Shown: positions 1 through 7,701, numbered from the stretch's first letter. The stretch: 13,384 nucleotides of DNA from Crocinitomicaceae bacterium (GCA_013215515.1 JABSPC010000033.1:1-13384); one strand, 5' to 3'. Numbers and translations: made by a program. The notes: a model not told the origin generated them from the letters alone.

Positions 1-1205
1 CTGTTGCAGCTTTTGATTCATGCTGGACATCGACGATCCCTCCAACGTATCAAACATCAGCCAAAGGATTGCTAAATACTACAGTATTCTTAACAACGAC
101 TCTGAACATATGCGCACAAGAAGTAGATCTTTCCTGGTCAGACTATATTGGATGGACCGGCATAGACCATTATGAAATTCACGGCCGTAAACTCGGGGAA
201 TCGTGGGTCAATTTTGGTTCAACAACGGATGGAACTTTTACTGTTAGTGTTGATGATGCAAGCACCTATTGTTTCGTAATCGAGGCCATTTGCACAACAG
301 GCGTAGGAGCATTTTCGAACATCTCATGCATCTACATTGCAATTCCAGGTCAACCATTGTTTAATTATTTGAAATTGGCGACAGTTAATGGAGAAACAAT
401 TGAATTAACACATTACATTGATATTTCAACGAATGTGGCTGAACTTTCAATACAGAAAATGGATGAGTTTGGTGTCTATAATGAAATTGCTCTACTACCT
501 GTAACTGGACAAACAATGTATTATACAGATGTTTTTGTTGAGGTTCATAAAAACTCATATTCCTACCAAGTACAAGTAATCGACAGTTGTTTTCTAGCAG
601 GAGAGATATCGAATATTGCAAAGACGATCTTGCTTAACGTTCAAAATGATGACGTTCGTAAACTCAATTATTTAAATTGGAGTTCATATCAAGATTTTGA
701 CGGTTCAATTTTAGGTTACAATATATACAGGGGTATCAATGGTGTATTTAGCGGCTCTCCGATTGATAATGTTCCATCGGGTCAATTCTCTTATGAAGAT
801 GACGTAAATTCCGTTGTTTCTATTGGTAAGATTTGCTATTACGTAGAAGCTATTGAAGCTACAAATTCATTTGGATTTGCAGAGCAAAGCCGCTCGAATG
901 AGTCGTGCATTGTTCAGGAGCCAACGATATACATCCCTAACTCTTTCTCCCCTGACGGAGATGAGCGTAACCAAGTATTCTTGCCAATTCTCTCCGATTT
1001 TGATCCAAGCGAATATGAATTGAAAATTTACAATCGATGGGGACAGCCAATTTACATTAGTAATGACCCAGCTATTGGATGGAATGGAATTGTTAAGGGG
1101 ACTAATCAAATGGCAGGAACTGGAACGTATCTGTATAGCGTTACATTAATTGATGGAAATGGAGTTGAAATCTTCAAAAAAGGTCACGTAAATCTTCTTA
1201 AATAA
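1..1205 (+). CDS. T9SS type B sorting-domain protein with fibronectin-III-like repeats (5' partial)
   Basis: The reading frame is open from position 3, so this is the C-terminal 400 residues of a larger protein; the TTG at 69 is only an internal Leu codon. It is probably an exported surface or secreted protein. Three fibronectin-III-like beta-sandwich segments can be seen at about residues 36-112, 120-212 and 219-303 of the visible part, recognised by patterns such as HYEIHGR, YSYQVQVIDSC and LGYNIYRG...CYYVEAIE. The last ~90 residues form a CHU_C/gliding-motility-associated C-terminal domain, with IPNSFSPDGD at ~311, YNRWG at ~343 and a GTYLYSV strand near the end. In this family that domain directs export through the outer membrane by the type IX secretion system. 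The stop is TAA at 1203-1205, and the glycosyltransferase starts 15 nt later, suggesting co-transcription. The ligand and full length are unknown. The domain call is secure; the specific role is not. Confidence 0.9.
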   Translation, partial: VAAFDSCWTSTIPPTYQTSAKGLLNTTVFLTTTLNICAQEVDLSWSDYIGWTGIDHYEIHGRKLGESWVNFGSTTDGTFTVSVDDASTYCFVIEAICTTGVGAFSNISCIYIAIPGQPLFNYLKLATVNGETIELTHYIDISTNVAELSIQKMDEFGVYNEIALLPVTGQTMYYTDVFVEVHKNSYSYQVQVIDSCFLAGEISNIAKTILLNVQNDDVRKLNYLNWSSYQDFDGSILGYNIYRGINGVFSGSPIDNVPSGQFSYEDDVNSVVSIGKICYYVEAIEATNSFGFAEQSRSNESCIVQEPTIYIPNSFSPDGDERNQVFLPILSDFDPSEYELKIYNRWGQPIYISNDPAIGWNGIVKGTNQMAGTGTYLYSVTLIDGNGVEIFKKGHVNLLK

Positions 1206-1220
1206 AGCTATCTTCGACTC

Positions 1221-2174
1221 GTGAATCGCATTCTTATTATTCAAACCGCTTTTCTTGGTGATGTTATTTTGGCAACACCTGTCATTTCTGAATTGAAACG
1301 TCTGTTCCCTAAAGCTAATATTGATATTCTTGTAAAAAAAGGAAACGAATCTCTTCTAGCCAACAATCCCAAGATTAACTCAGTTTTCACTTTTGATAAA
1401 TCCAGTGGAAAATTCAAGGCAATGCGTTATTTGATTCGACAGTTTCAAAAATCAAAGTACGACCTCGTAATCAACCTACATCGTTTTGCAAGCTCTGGGA
1501 TTATTGCTGGACGATCAAAAGCTACATTGAAATACGGATTTAAGAAGAATCCATTTTCATTCTTGTATACCAATTCATTTGAACATTCGATTGGAGACGG
1601 AACACATGAAGTGGAGCGGAACTTATCTGTGATTAAACAGTTCGGAGCGGCCAAAATGGTTCGTCCTGAATTGTACCCCTCTTCATCTGATTTCAGTGCG
1701 ATTTCTCAGTATCAAAATGAAGATTACATTTGTTTGGCACCGGCTTCTGTTTGGAAAACGAAACAACTTCCACTTGAAAAATGGAATGAACTGGTCCGCA
1801 ATAATAATGGAAAACGAAGTTATTTACTTGGAGGGCCAGGAGACGTTGAACTCTGCCAATCGATAAAAGAGAATGACCCCGTTAACATCATTAATTTAGC
1901 TGGTAAATTGTCATTGCTTCAATCGGCTGCATTAATGAAAGACGCGATTCATAATTATGTAAATGATTCAGGACCTCTACACCTTGCATCATCAATGAAC
2001 GCAAACGTTACAGTATTCTTCTGTTCTACAACTCCTGATTTTGGATTCGGACCGCTTTCTGATAACTCTACAATTAAGCAAGTTGAAAATTTAGATTGTC
2101 GACCTTGCGGGCTTCATGGACATAAAGAGTGTCCAAAAGGTCATTTCAAATGTGGTAATGAGATTGTTATTTAG
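1221..2174 (+). CDS. glycosyltransferase family 9 protein (LPS heptosyltransferase-like)
   Basis: This 317-residue protein resembles ADP-heptose:LPS heptosyltransferases (WaaC/WaaF/RfaF, GT9), cytoplasmic enzymes that add sugars to the lipopolysaccharide core. Seen in sequence: the N-terminal ILIIQTAFLGDVILATP with the family's conserved Asp (D14), the LAPASVWKTKQLP segment at ~172-184 (equivalent to the GAxWxTKxWP motif), LLGGPGD at 202-208, NLAGKLSL, and the C-terminal nucleotide-sugar motif NDSGPLHLA at 248-256. Cys293, Cys296, Cys304 and Cys311 form a C-terminal cluster like that of heptosyltransferase II proteins. The start is GTG; the conserved N-terminus begins immediately after it and no upstream start fits. 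It lies 15 nt after a T9SS protein and probably shares its transcript. The exact sugar donor is not determined: Bacteroidota often lack classical heptose cores, so another ADP- or GDP-sugar is possible. Its stop overlaps the convergent acetyltransferase gene. Confidence 0.9.
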   Translation: MNRILIIQTAFLGDVILATPVISELKRLFPKANIDILVKKGNESLLANNPKINSVFTFDKSSGKFKAMRYLIRQFQKSKYDLVINLHRFASSGIIAGRSKATLKYGFKKNPFSFLYTNSFEHSIGDGTHEVERNLSVIKQFGAAKMVRPELYPSSSDFSAISQYQNEDYICLAPASVWKTKQLPLEKWNELVRNNNGKRSYLLGGPGDVELCQSIKENDPVNIINLAGKLSLLQSAALMKDAIHNYVNDSGPLHLASSMNANVTVFFCSTTPDFGFGPLSDNSTIKQVENLDCRPCGLHGHKECPKGHFKCGNEIVI

Positions 2175-2673
2175 GATCGCTTAATTTGAGTTCCATGATA
2201 TAATCTTCCATCAAATAGTCTTTTCCAATATCTATAACTTCTTCGCCAATTATGTCAAAATTACAATGCTTGTAGAATTCAACTGCCTTATTGAATCGAT
2301 TCACATTTAAATGAAGTGATGTAAGATCTAAATCGAAAGCAACATCTATGGCCTTATTGAGTAAAACGCGTCCCATACCTTTCCCTTGACATTCTGGTAA
2401 CATATAGAGCTTATGAATTCTCAACATGCCAACATCTGGATAATTTGGTTCTACGCCTACAAACCCTTTGGCAATACCATGTTCTTTAACAATATAGAAT
2501 AGGTGTCCTGTTTGAGCCTGTTCTTCAAGCGTATTGACGTCGTACATCCAATCAAGCATATAGTCGATTTGGTCCTTTGTAAGGATATCTTTGAATGCAT
2601 CTGGCCAAATATCATGCGCCAATTGATTTACTAGGAAGACATCGTTCCTTGTCAGTTGTACAGTCTCAATCAT
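2167..2673 (-). CDS. GNAT family N-acetyltransferase
   Basis: This 168-residue protein has the GCN5-related acetyltransferase fold, whose members transfer an acetyl group from acetyl-CoA to an amine. The acetyl-CoA pyrophosphate-binding motif A is clear: IHKLYMLPECQGKGMGRVLL at ~86-105, with Q96-G97-K98-G99-M100-G101. Motif B follows as LNVNRFNKAVEFYKHCNFD at ~122-140. The N-terminal FKDILTKDQIDYMLDWMYD stretch resembles the subgroup that includes the PaiA-like acetyltransferases; this is a weak similarity judged by eye. The substrate cannot be inferred. The start is ATG at 2671-2673, with no strong ribosome-binding site. It lies 55 nt downstream of the T9SS protein gene on the same strand, so it may be read through from there. 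Its TAA stop lies inside the last codons of the convergent glycosyltransferase gene, giving an 8-bp overlap. Confidence 0.92.
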   Translation of the reverse strand: MIETVQLTRNDVFLVNQLAHDIWPDAFKDILTKDQIDYMLDWMYDVNTLEEQAQTGHLFYIVKEHGIAKGFVGVEPNYPDVGMLRIHKLYMLPECQGKGMGRVLLNKAIDVAFDLDLTSLHLNVNRFNKAVEFYKHCNFDIIGEEVIDIGKDYLMEDYIMELKLSDPK

Positions 2674-2728
2674 ATTCAGAATTCCGTTTGATTACGAAAT
2701 TATGAATAAATACCGCGTCGAATCTCTA

Positions 2729-4468
2729 CTAGTCTTTTATGATATACACAAATCCATGTGCAGTATATTTAGATCGCTCAACATCATCATAAATGTATTT
2801 CACGCTTTCTGGCGTTACTAGGTAAGTATACGTCCCTTCTGTGAGTTCTGTTCCTTTCATATCTGTACCATCCCAATCGTTTTGATAATTATCATTTTCA
2901 TAGACCAAATTACCCCATCTATTGAAAATCATCAAGCTAACGCGGTCGTAATCCTCCCAGTTCTTGACTATGAACGTTTCATTGATACCATCCCCATTGG
3001 AGGTTATGACATTCGGTGCAACCAAGGTACATTGATTGTAAACCCTAATTGGTGCCGACTCAATTACTTTACCGCATTGATCAAATACTTCTACGCTCAT
3101 CAAATTCAGATTAGGATTCAAAATATTTGTAGGAAAAACAGATACGGAGTCATTTCCAAAATTTGGGTTCCATGAATAGAAATACGGTCCTACTCCATTT
3201 TGCACCCAACAAGCTATTTGACCAGTTGCCTCTGATTCGTCACAGACATTTATACTATCGGTGTGTCCCATTTGCATCTCAACATAATCTTGAACGGTTA
3301 TATAAGCCGTTGTCGTATCGTATGTTTGTTCACATGGATTCTCAACTACAATACTAAAAATTATGGTCTCATCCCCCTCAAGAAGACCATCAAGGAAAGG
3401 AGTAATAGCAATAGTATCTGTTGCAACACCAATTGGTAAAGTCAAGACAGTCGGCAGTTGATTGTAATCCGTTCCGCTAGTTGCAGTTCCTGATAAGAAA
3501 ATCTGAAGGTCAACAGATTCAGTAGTATCATCTCTAATTACAATGAACCCGGCACTTCCACAATCTTCAATCAAAATGGCCGAACCAACAACATCTACTG
3601 TCATTGGTATTTCAACTTCACAGACAACAACTCTATATCCGAACGTTCTAGATTTTGAATTTATAAGAATCCCATTTCGATATTCGTCTACACAAACAGC
3701 CATTACGTAAGTACCAATTAAACTTGGAGTAATTGCCATCATTCCAGTCTGAGGATCAATGGTTACATTAGAACCTGGCCCTAACGGCACTGTACCTGAA
3801 AAACCAACTTCCCAAGGGATATCCGCGTAAGGTTCCGGTGCTTCTGGATTTGGTTGTGCACCAACTGCAATATTTACAGTTTTGGGTGTACAAATGGAAT
3901 ATACCAGTGAATCTCCATCTATGTCAGTTGCGCTATGATCAAAATCTAGCGTGTTGTTAGAACAAAGAACAATTGGAGGATATTCATTAAATCGTGCACA
4001 ATTGTTATCGGCACCGACAAGACCAGTTCCTGGAATCGTAGTTTTTATTGTAATTCCCCAGCTACCTGGAGTTACTATATTCAAGATATTCCCAGCCCAA
4101 CAGCATCTTTGATACGTAACATAGTACCCATTGACAGTTGTTGGAAGCGTTATTGTCTGAACATAAATAGCCCTTTCAATACAAATATCAGTTGGTGCGG
4201 TTACGCAAGGATCATCGTAAATAACTGGTAAAGTATCTGGCGTAGGCAAAGCAATTGTATACACCGCGTATATCGACCCATCTGCGTTAAAAACAGTATA
4301 ATCTAGCGGGTTATCAAATCCACTACCCGAGCAATCACGATAGATTTCAAAAGTTAGCAGATATTGGTCATTTCCCAATGAATCATAGTAGACTTCTCCT
4401 CCTACGATATGTGTTGCGTTTGCCTGAAAACCAAGCGTTAAAAGAAATGCGATTACAATTATTCTCAT
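2729..4468 (-). CDS. T9SS type B sorting-domain protein with Calx-beta-like domain
   Basis: This 579-residue exported protein is complete. Residues 1-18 form a signal peptide (MRIIVIAFLLTLGFQANA), and the mature part opens with THIVGGEVYYDSLGNDQYLL, a start seen in many large Bacteroidota surface proteins. Residues ~20-285 are Cys-rich beta structure with DIDGDSLVYS at 182-191. Residues ~303-378 look like a Calx-beta repeat (GTATSGTDYNQLP, then LLEGDETIIFSI), a fold known for Ca2+ binding and adhesion. A PKD/SprB-like segment covers ~400-478. The last ~95 residues are the gliding-motility-associated type B sorting domain (APNVITSNGDGINETF at 484-499, IFNRWGNLVYE at 514-524), which in this family directs T9SS export and surface attachment or release. 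Possible roles are adhesion or gliding; no enzymatic motif was seen. The gene stands alone or with the GNAT gene 55 nt downstream. Two GTTAACTA copies lie upstream of its start. Confidence 0.92.
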   Translation of the reverse strand: MRIIVIAFLLTLGFQANATHIVGGEVYYDSLGNDQYLLTFEIYRDCSGSGFDNPLDYTVFNADGSIYAVYTIALPTPDTLPVIYDDPCVTAPTDICIERAIYVQTITLPTTVNGYYVTYQRCCWAGNILNIVTPGSWGITIKTTIPGTGLVGADNNCARFNEYPPIVLCSNNTLDFDHSATDIDGDSLVYSICTPKTVNIAVGAQPNPEAPEPYADIPWEVGFSGTVPLGPGSNVTIDPQTGMMAITPSLIGTYVMAVCVDEYRNGILINSKSRTFGYRVVVCEVEIPMTVDVVGSAILIEDCGSAGFIVIRDDTTESVDLQIFLSGTATSGTDYNQLPTVLTLPIGVATDTIAITPFLDGLLEGDETIIFSIVVENPCEQTYDTTTAYITVQDYVEMQMGHTDSINVCDESEATGQIACWVQNGVGPYFYSWNPNFGNDSVSVFPTNILNPNLNLMSVEVFDQCGKVIESAPIRVYNQCTLVAPNVITSNGDGINETFIVKNWEDYDRVSLMIFNRWGNLVYENDNYQNDWDGTDMKGTELTEGTYTYLVTPESVKYIYDDVERSKYTAHGFVYIIKD

Positions 4469-4482
4469 GTCAGTAGTTTTAC

Positions 4483-4510
4483 GTTAACTATAAGACGTTG
4501 AAGTTAACTA
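4483..4510. promoter_or_regulatory. direct repeat of GTTAACTA, 20 bp apart, upstream of T9SS gene
   Basis: Two identical octamers GTTAACTA occur at 4483-4490 and 4503-4510 on the + strand, 20 bp apart start to start, or about two helical turns. They lie 15 and 35 bp before the ATG of the minus-strand T9SS gene, where an operator would sit. No TAnnTTTG -7 box was found in this gap. The arrangement suggests a regulator binding two sites on one face of the helix, but in AT-rich DNA it may be chance. Confidence 0.25.
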
Positions 4511-4550
4511 ATAAATTGCATCCGCTCTAAAAAGAGCTTTGATACTCGAC

Positions 4551-4588
4551 AAAAAAAAAAGCCATTTGAAGTACTTCAAATGGCTTTT
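4551..4588 (-). terminator. Rho-independent terminator of the VWD-domain gene
   Basis: A perfect 24-bp palindrome, GCCATTTGAAGT followed by its complement, spans 4561-4584. Read on the minus strand it is followed by ten T residues (A10 at 4551-4560 on the + strand). It begins 10 nt after the TAA stop of the VWD gene at 4594. On the other side there is a TTTT at 4585-4588, but no plus-strand gene reads into it. The stem plus long U-tract is a textbook intrinsic terminator. Confidence 0.9.
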
Positions 4589-4593
4589 AATAT

Positions 4594-6264
4594 TTATCCT
4601 CTTCCTGAGCGGGTTGGTGTTCTCGGCTTAGGTGTTGAAGGTCTTGGTTTAGGTGTCGGTCTTGAAGTTGGGCGCGGCGTAGGACGAGCCGTTGGCCGAG
4701 GTGTTGGTCTTGGCGTTGGTCTTGTAGTCGGTCGCGGTGTAGGCGTACGAGTTGGTGTAGGCGTTGGTCTCGATGTCGGAGTACGAGTTGGCCTTGTCGT
4801 CGGCGTACGAACTGGTGCCGGCGTTGGTCTCGATGTTGGAGTTGACGGGCTCCCTGGAGAACGTGGCGCTGCTCCATTTCCTCTTACAGTACCAGCTGGT
4901 CCATCCGTTTCATTTCCACTATTACCTCTAATTCCTCCAGGTGTTGTTACCGGTGCACCAGGCGCACTAGGGTTTCTAGTTGGCTGAGTGATCGGTTGTC
5001 TAACCGGTGGTTCTGGATTATCATTTACAATTGGATCACGTACAGGAACAATTGTTCCAGGATCAACTGGCGGTGCAGGCGTAGGTGCAACATATGGTGG
5101 GATATCCAAATATGCGTTATCATAAATGCATCCATCCATATTAGCAGCTGATACTCCACCTCTTTCACAATTTCTAATTGCACGATTTCTTCTTTCTTGA
5201 TCTAAATCACGAATACTTCTGTGAAATCTTGGGAAACTTCTATCTGTAAATGAAAAAGTAGACTCGCCCATTCCATAATCAAACAATGAAGTCGACTGTG
5301 TAATTCTATTTAGGTCTGCGAAATCTTTAGCTAACCAGATTAGTCTTTGCTTCTCAACATCCCTTCCCATATTATTGTTTCCAGCTGGGAAGAAACGGAT
5401 TGGAGCCGAAACACCTGGCGCATCAAAATCATCTCTTCTAATTCCATTTGCATTTCCTAATACTCCTGTATAATTACGAGAACAAGGGTTAACACTCACG
5501 CTAACATTATAAAAAGCAACTCCAGAAGTTCTACCCGGAGCAGCAGTTAATGACTCCCCAGTTGGCCAATCAACAACATAAGTTCCACCTGACATTGTAA
5601 TAACTCCACCATTATCAAGAAAATAAGGTTTAGATCCAATACTTAATGGCTGTCCATTTAAGCGTACTGGCGTTGATGAATTTCCGTCAGGATGATCTTC
5701 TGCATAAAGGCAAACTCTATCTCCTCCAACGTTCATTGCAAGAGCAGTATTCAATGAGAAATCATCACGAACAGCTTTTTGCCGTGACTGAACTTCCATT
5801 TTAGAATCACTTGATTTTGTAAGAACGAACTCACCTACCGTTTGAAAAGAAAAACGCTCACCGTCAAAAGACTGTAAGTGTGGATCACCATATGATCTTC
5901 CTCGAGTAGGAACACATGAAACATTTGAAACTATGGTATTCATTTCTGTCCAAAAAGTGCCATCTATTGGATCTGATTGATTTGCAGCAATTGCCGCTTC
6001 CATTCTTTCTCTTGTAGGTTTCGGAACCAATGCCAACACTTGATGTGGTGTCATGTTCTCTGGGAAGTTTCTTACTCCTACAGGTTGTTGATTAACGACA
6101 GCTGGAAGATTATCAGCTAGCCAGGCTCCTCTTACAGGATCCCAATTTTGCAATTCATTTCGAACAGGCTCGTAGTCCTTTTCGAAATTAGCGCTTTTTT
6201 GCGCAAATGAATTCATTGCTGAAAGAACGAGGCAAGAAGTCAATATAATGTATGATTGTTTCAT
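4594..6264 (-). CDS. exported von Willebrand factor type D domain protein with Pro/Thr/Arg repeat tail
   Basis: This 556-residue protein is predicted to be exported. The chosen start is the ATG at 6262-6264 because MKQSYIILTSCLVLSAMNSFAQ is a good signal peptide; an in-frame ATG ten codons upstream would put polar residues in front of it. Residues ~117-281 form a VWD domain: GDPHLQSFDGERFSFQ at 126-141, GEFVLTKS, and the closing YTGVLGNANGIRRDDF at 265-280. Cys366 and Cys379, the latter in NMDGCIYDNAYL, resemble the end of the C8 module that follows VWD in other proteins. From ~390 the chain is low complexity, and residues 473-556 consist almost entirely of Pro, Thr and Arg with no acidic residue. 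No T9SS type A or B sorting domain is visible at the C-terminus. In animals VWD domains mediate disulfide-linked assembly and adhesion; the role in this bacterium is unknown, with surface adhesion or matrix formation as guesses. The gene is monocistronic, with terminators on both sides. Confidence 0.88.
   Translation of the reverse strand: MKQSYIILTSCLVLSAMNSFAQKSANFEKDYEPVRNELQNWDPVRGAWLADNLPAVVNQQPVGVRNFPENMTPHQVLALVPKPTRERMEAAIAANQSDPIDGTFWTEMNTIVSNVSCVPTRGRSYGDPHLQSFDGERFSFQTVGEFVLTKSSDSKMEVQSRQKAVRDDFSLNTALAMNVGGDRVCLYAEDHPDGNSSTPVRLNGQPLSIGSKPYFLDNGGVITMSGGTYVVDWPTGESLTAAPGRTSGVAFYNVSVSVNPCSRNYTGVLGNANGIRRDDFDAPGVSAPIRFFPAGNNNMGRDVEKQRLIWLAKDFADLNRITQSTSLFDYGMGESTFSFTDRSFPRFHRSIRDLDQERRNRAIRNCERGGVSAANMDGCIYDNAYLDIPPYVAPTPAPPVDPGTIVPVRDPIVNDNPEPPVRQPITQPTRNPSAPGAPVTTPGGIRGNSGNETDGPAGTVRGNGAAPRSPGSPSTPTSRPTPAPVRTPTTRPTRTPTSRPTPTPTRTPTPRPTTRPTPRPTPRPTARPTPRPTSRPTPKPRPSTPKPRTPTRSGRG
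4621..4860 (-). repeat. degenerate 60-bp tandem repeat in the VWD gene tail
   Basis: DNA of the Pro/Thr/Arg tail repeats on two scales: a short 6/12-nt rhythm (Arg-Pro-Thr-x units) and a 60-bp period equal to 20 codons. Comparing 4741-4782 with 4801-4842 gives 36 of 42 identical bases, including a shared 14-mer GCGTTGGTCTCGAT at 4761 and 4821. The segments at 4655-4695 and 4715-4755 also align at 60-bp offset. About three to four diverged units are present. All periods are multiples of three, so unit loss or gain would keep the reading frame. The low complexity also leaves two false reading frames open across the region. Confidence 0.8.
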
Positions 6265-6346
6265 AGTGTGTAATTTAAGTCCGGTCAAATACAAGCAATT
6301 TATATGCCAACCTTTATTTTTTTGTTAAATCCCAGTATTGACCTAC

Positions 6347-6375
6347 AAAAAAAACCTCTAAGCTAAGCCTAAAGG
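6347..6375 (-). terminator. Rho-independent terminator of the nqr operon
   Basis: On the minus strand, 27 nt after the nqrF stop, the 21-nt segment 6375-6355 folds into a 9-bp stem (CCTTTAGGC with GCTTAGAGG, including two G-U pairs) and a TTA loop. It is followed directly by eight T residues (6354-6347). This is where the nqr transcript should end, and it separates the operon from the VWD gene. Confidence 0.85.
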
Positions 6376-6402
6376 GATTCAATTTACATATATAAAATGG
6401 AA

Positions 6403-7701
6403 TTACCCACCGAAATCGTCGAAACGAACGCTTTCCTCAGGCACTCCCCATTCATCACACATTTTAAGAACCGCTTGATTCATCATAGGTGGTCCACAGA
6501 AGTAAAACTCAATATCTTCCGGTGCTTCATGGTCGTTTAAGTACTGATCAATAACCACTTGATGAACGAATCCTGTGAATCCATCACCTTCAGTATCATC
6601 AATATTCTTTTTATCAACCCAGTTATCCGACTCTAATGCATCAGACAATACTAAATAAAATTTGAAGTTCGGGAAATCCTTTTCTAGATCTCGGAAATAG
6701 TGAATATAGAACAATTCAGCTCTCGAACGACCACCGTACCAGTAAGAAACTTTTCTTCCCGTCTTAATTGTTCTGAACAATTCGTACAAGTGAGAACGCA
6801 TTGGAGCCATTCCAGCACCACCACCGATATATAACATCTCAGCATCAGAATCATTTATAAAGAACTCCCCGTAAGGTCCTGAGATAATCGCTGGATCACC
6901 TTCTTTAAGATTAAATATATAAGACGACGCAATACCAGGGTTAACATTCATCCAAGCATTTCTATCACGATCCCATGGTGGAGTCGCAACACGAACGTTC
7001 AACATAACTTTTCTTCCTTCAGCAGGGTAAGAAGCCATTGAATATGCACGAACAACTTCTTCATCATTCTTCATAACAAGTGGCCAAAGACCAAACTTAT
7101 CCCAATCTGCCTTAAACTTATCAGGCTCTCCTGGATGATCCAGTGGATGCGCTGAAATATCCATATCAGAGAATTTAGTTTCGCAAACAGGAATCTTAAT
7201 TTGAATATATCCACCTGCTTTGTAATCCATGTCTTCTGGGATCTCAACGATAAATTCTTTAATGAATGTTGCAACGTTATAGTTAGAAACTACTTTTGCC
7301 TCCCATTCCTTAATTCCAAGAATTTCTTCTTCAATTTCGATCTTCATGTTCTCCTTCACTTTCACTTGACATCCCAAACGCATATGCGCTGCGATCTCTT
7401 TTCGAGAAAAGTGTGGTTCCTCCGTTGGAAGAATTCCTCCACCACCTTCAAGAACGTGACAAGTACATTGAACACAAGTTCCACCTCCACCACAGGCAGA
7501 CGGTAAAAAGATTCCGTTGTTACTAAGAGTACTTAGAAGAGTACTACCTCCATCTACCTCAAGAACTCTTTCGCCTCCGTTAATATCAATTGTAATCGTT
7601 CCTGCTGGAGACAATTTTGCTTTTACGAAAAGAAGCATGGCAACTAGCACCAATACTACAAGTAAAAATACGCCTAACGCTAATCCTAATGTTAATCCCA
7701 T
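6403..7701 (-). CDS. nqrF: Na+-NQR subunit F (NADH-oxidising, 2Fe-2S and FAD)
   Basis: This is the electron entry subunit of the Na+-translocating NADH:quinone reductase. It takes hydride from NADH onto FAD and passes electrons to a 2Fe-2S cluster at the cytoplasmic face. Order of parts in the 432 residues: one N-terminal membrane helix (~3-27); a ferredoxin domain with cluster ligands Cys70, Cys76, Cys79 and Cys111, the same numbers as in V. cholerae NqrF; the FAD-binding RAYSMAS at 218-224; the NADH-binding YIGGGAGMAPMRSH at 291-304; and CGPPMM at 402-407. It ends in DDFGG. It is ~24 residues longer than the V. cholerae protein, with apparent small insertions near 180-200 and 362-375. Its ATG follows the nqrE stop by 2 nt, and it is the last gene of the operon. 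Confidence 0.98.
   Translation of the reverse strand: MGLTLGLALGVFLLVVLVLVAMLLFVKAKLSPAGTITIDINGGERVLEVDGGSTLLSTLSNNGIFLPSACGGGGTCVQCTCHVLEGGGGILPTEEPHFSRKEIAAHMRLGCQVKVKENMKIEIEEEILGIKEWEAKVVSNYNVATFIKEFIVEIPEDMDYKAGGYIQIKIPVCETKFSDMDISAHPLDHPGEPDKFKADWDKFGLWPLVMKNDEEVVRAYSMASYPAEGRKVMLNVRVATPPWDRDRNAWMNVNPGIASSYIFNLKEGDPAIISGPYGEFFINDSDAEMLYIGGGAGMAPMRSHLYELFRTIKTGRKVSYWYGGRSRAELFYIHYFRDLEKDFPNFKFYLVLSDALESDNWVDKKNIDDTEGDGFTGFVHQVVIDQYLNDHEAPEDIEFYFCGPPMMNQAVLKMCDEWGVPEESVRFDDFGG

Noticed and set aside
69..71. TTG as the start of the first protein
   Set aside because: The frame is open to the window edge and encodes plausible protein before it, so the gene begins outside the window.
867..1109. 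Minus-strand 80-residue open frame inside the first protein gene
   Set aside because: It is antisense to a clear T9SS sorting domain and has no recognisable features of its own.
4524..4537. Small hairpin GCTCT-AAAA-AGAGC next to the VWD-gene terminator
   Set aside because: A 5-bp stem with only a TTT after it is too weak to call; the adjacent 24-bp palindrome already explains termination.
4609..4860. Repeat cluster as a possible CRISPR array
   Set aside because: The units are contiguous and degenerate, lie in a coding frame, and have no constant repeat with unique spacers.
4587..4877. Minus-strand open frame of 96 residues rich in Gln, Arg and His
   Set aside because: It is an out-of-frame reading of the same repeat, kept open by low complexity.
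4580..4987. Plus-strand open frame of 135 residues rich in Gly-Val repeats
   Set aside because: It is the antisense reading of the Pro/Thr/Arg repeat tail. The low-complexity 6-nt rhythm keeps several frames open, and it starts inside the terminator palindrome.
6265..6294. Start of the VWD protein ten codons upstream (MYLTGLKLHT)
   Set aside because: The internal ATG at 6264 begins a clean signal peptide; the upstream segment would bury it and overlaps the likely promoter and leader.
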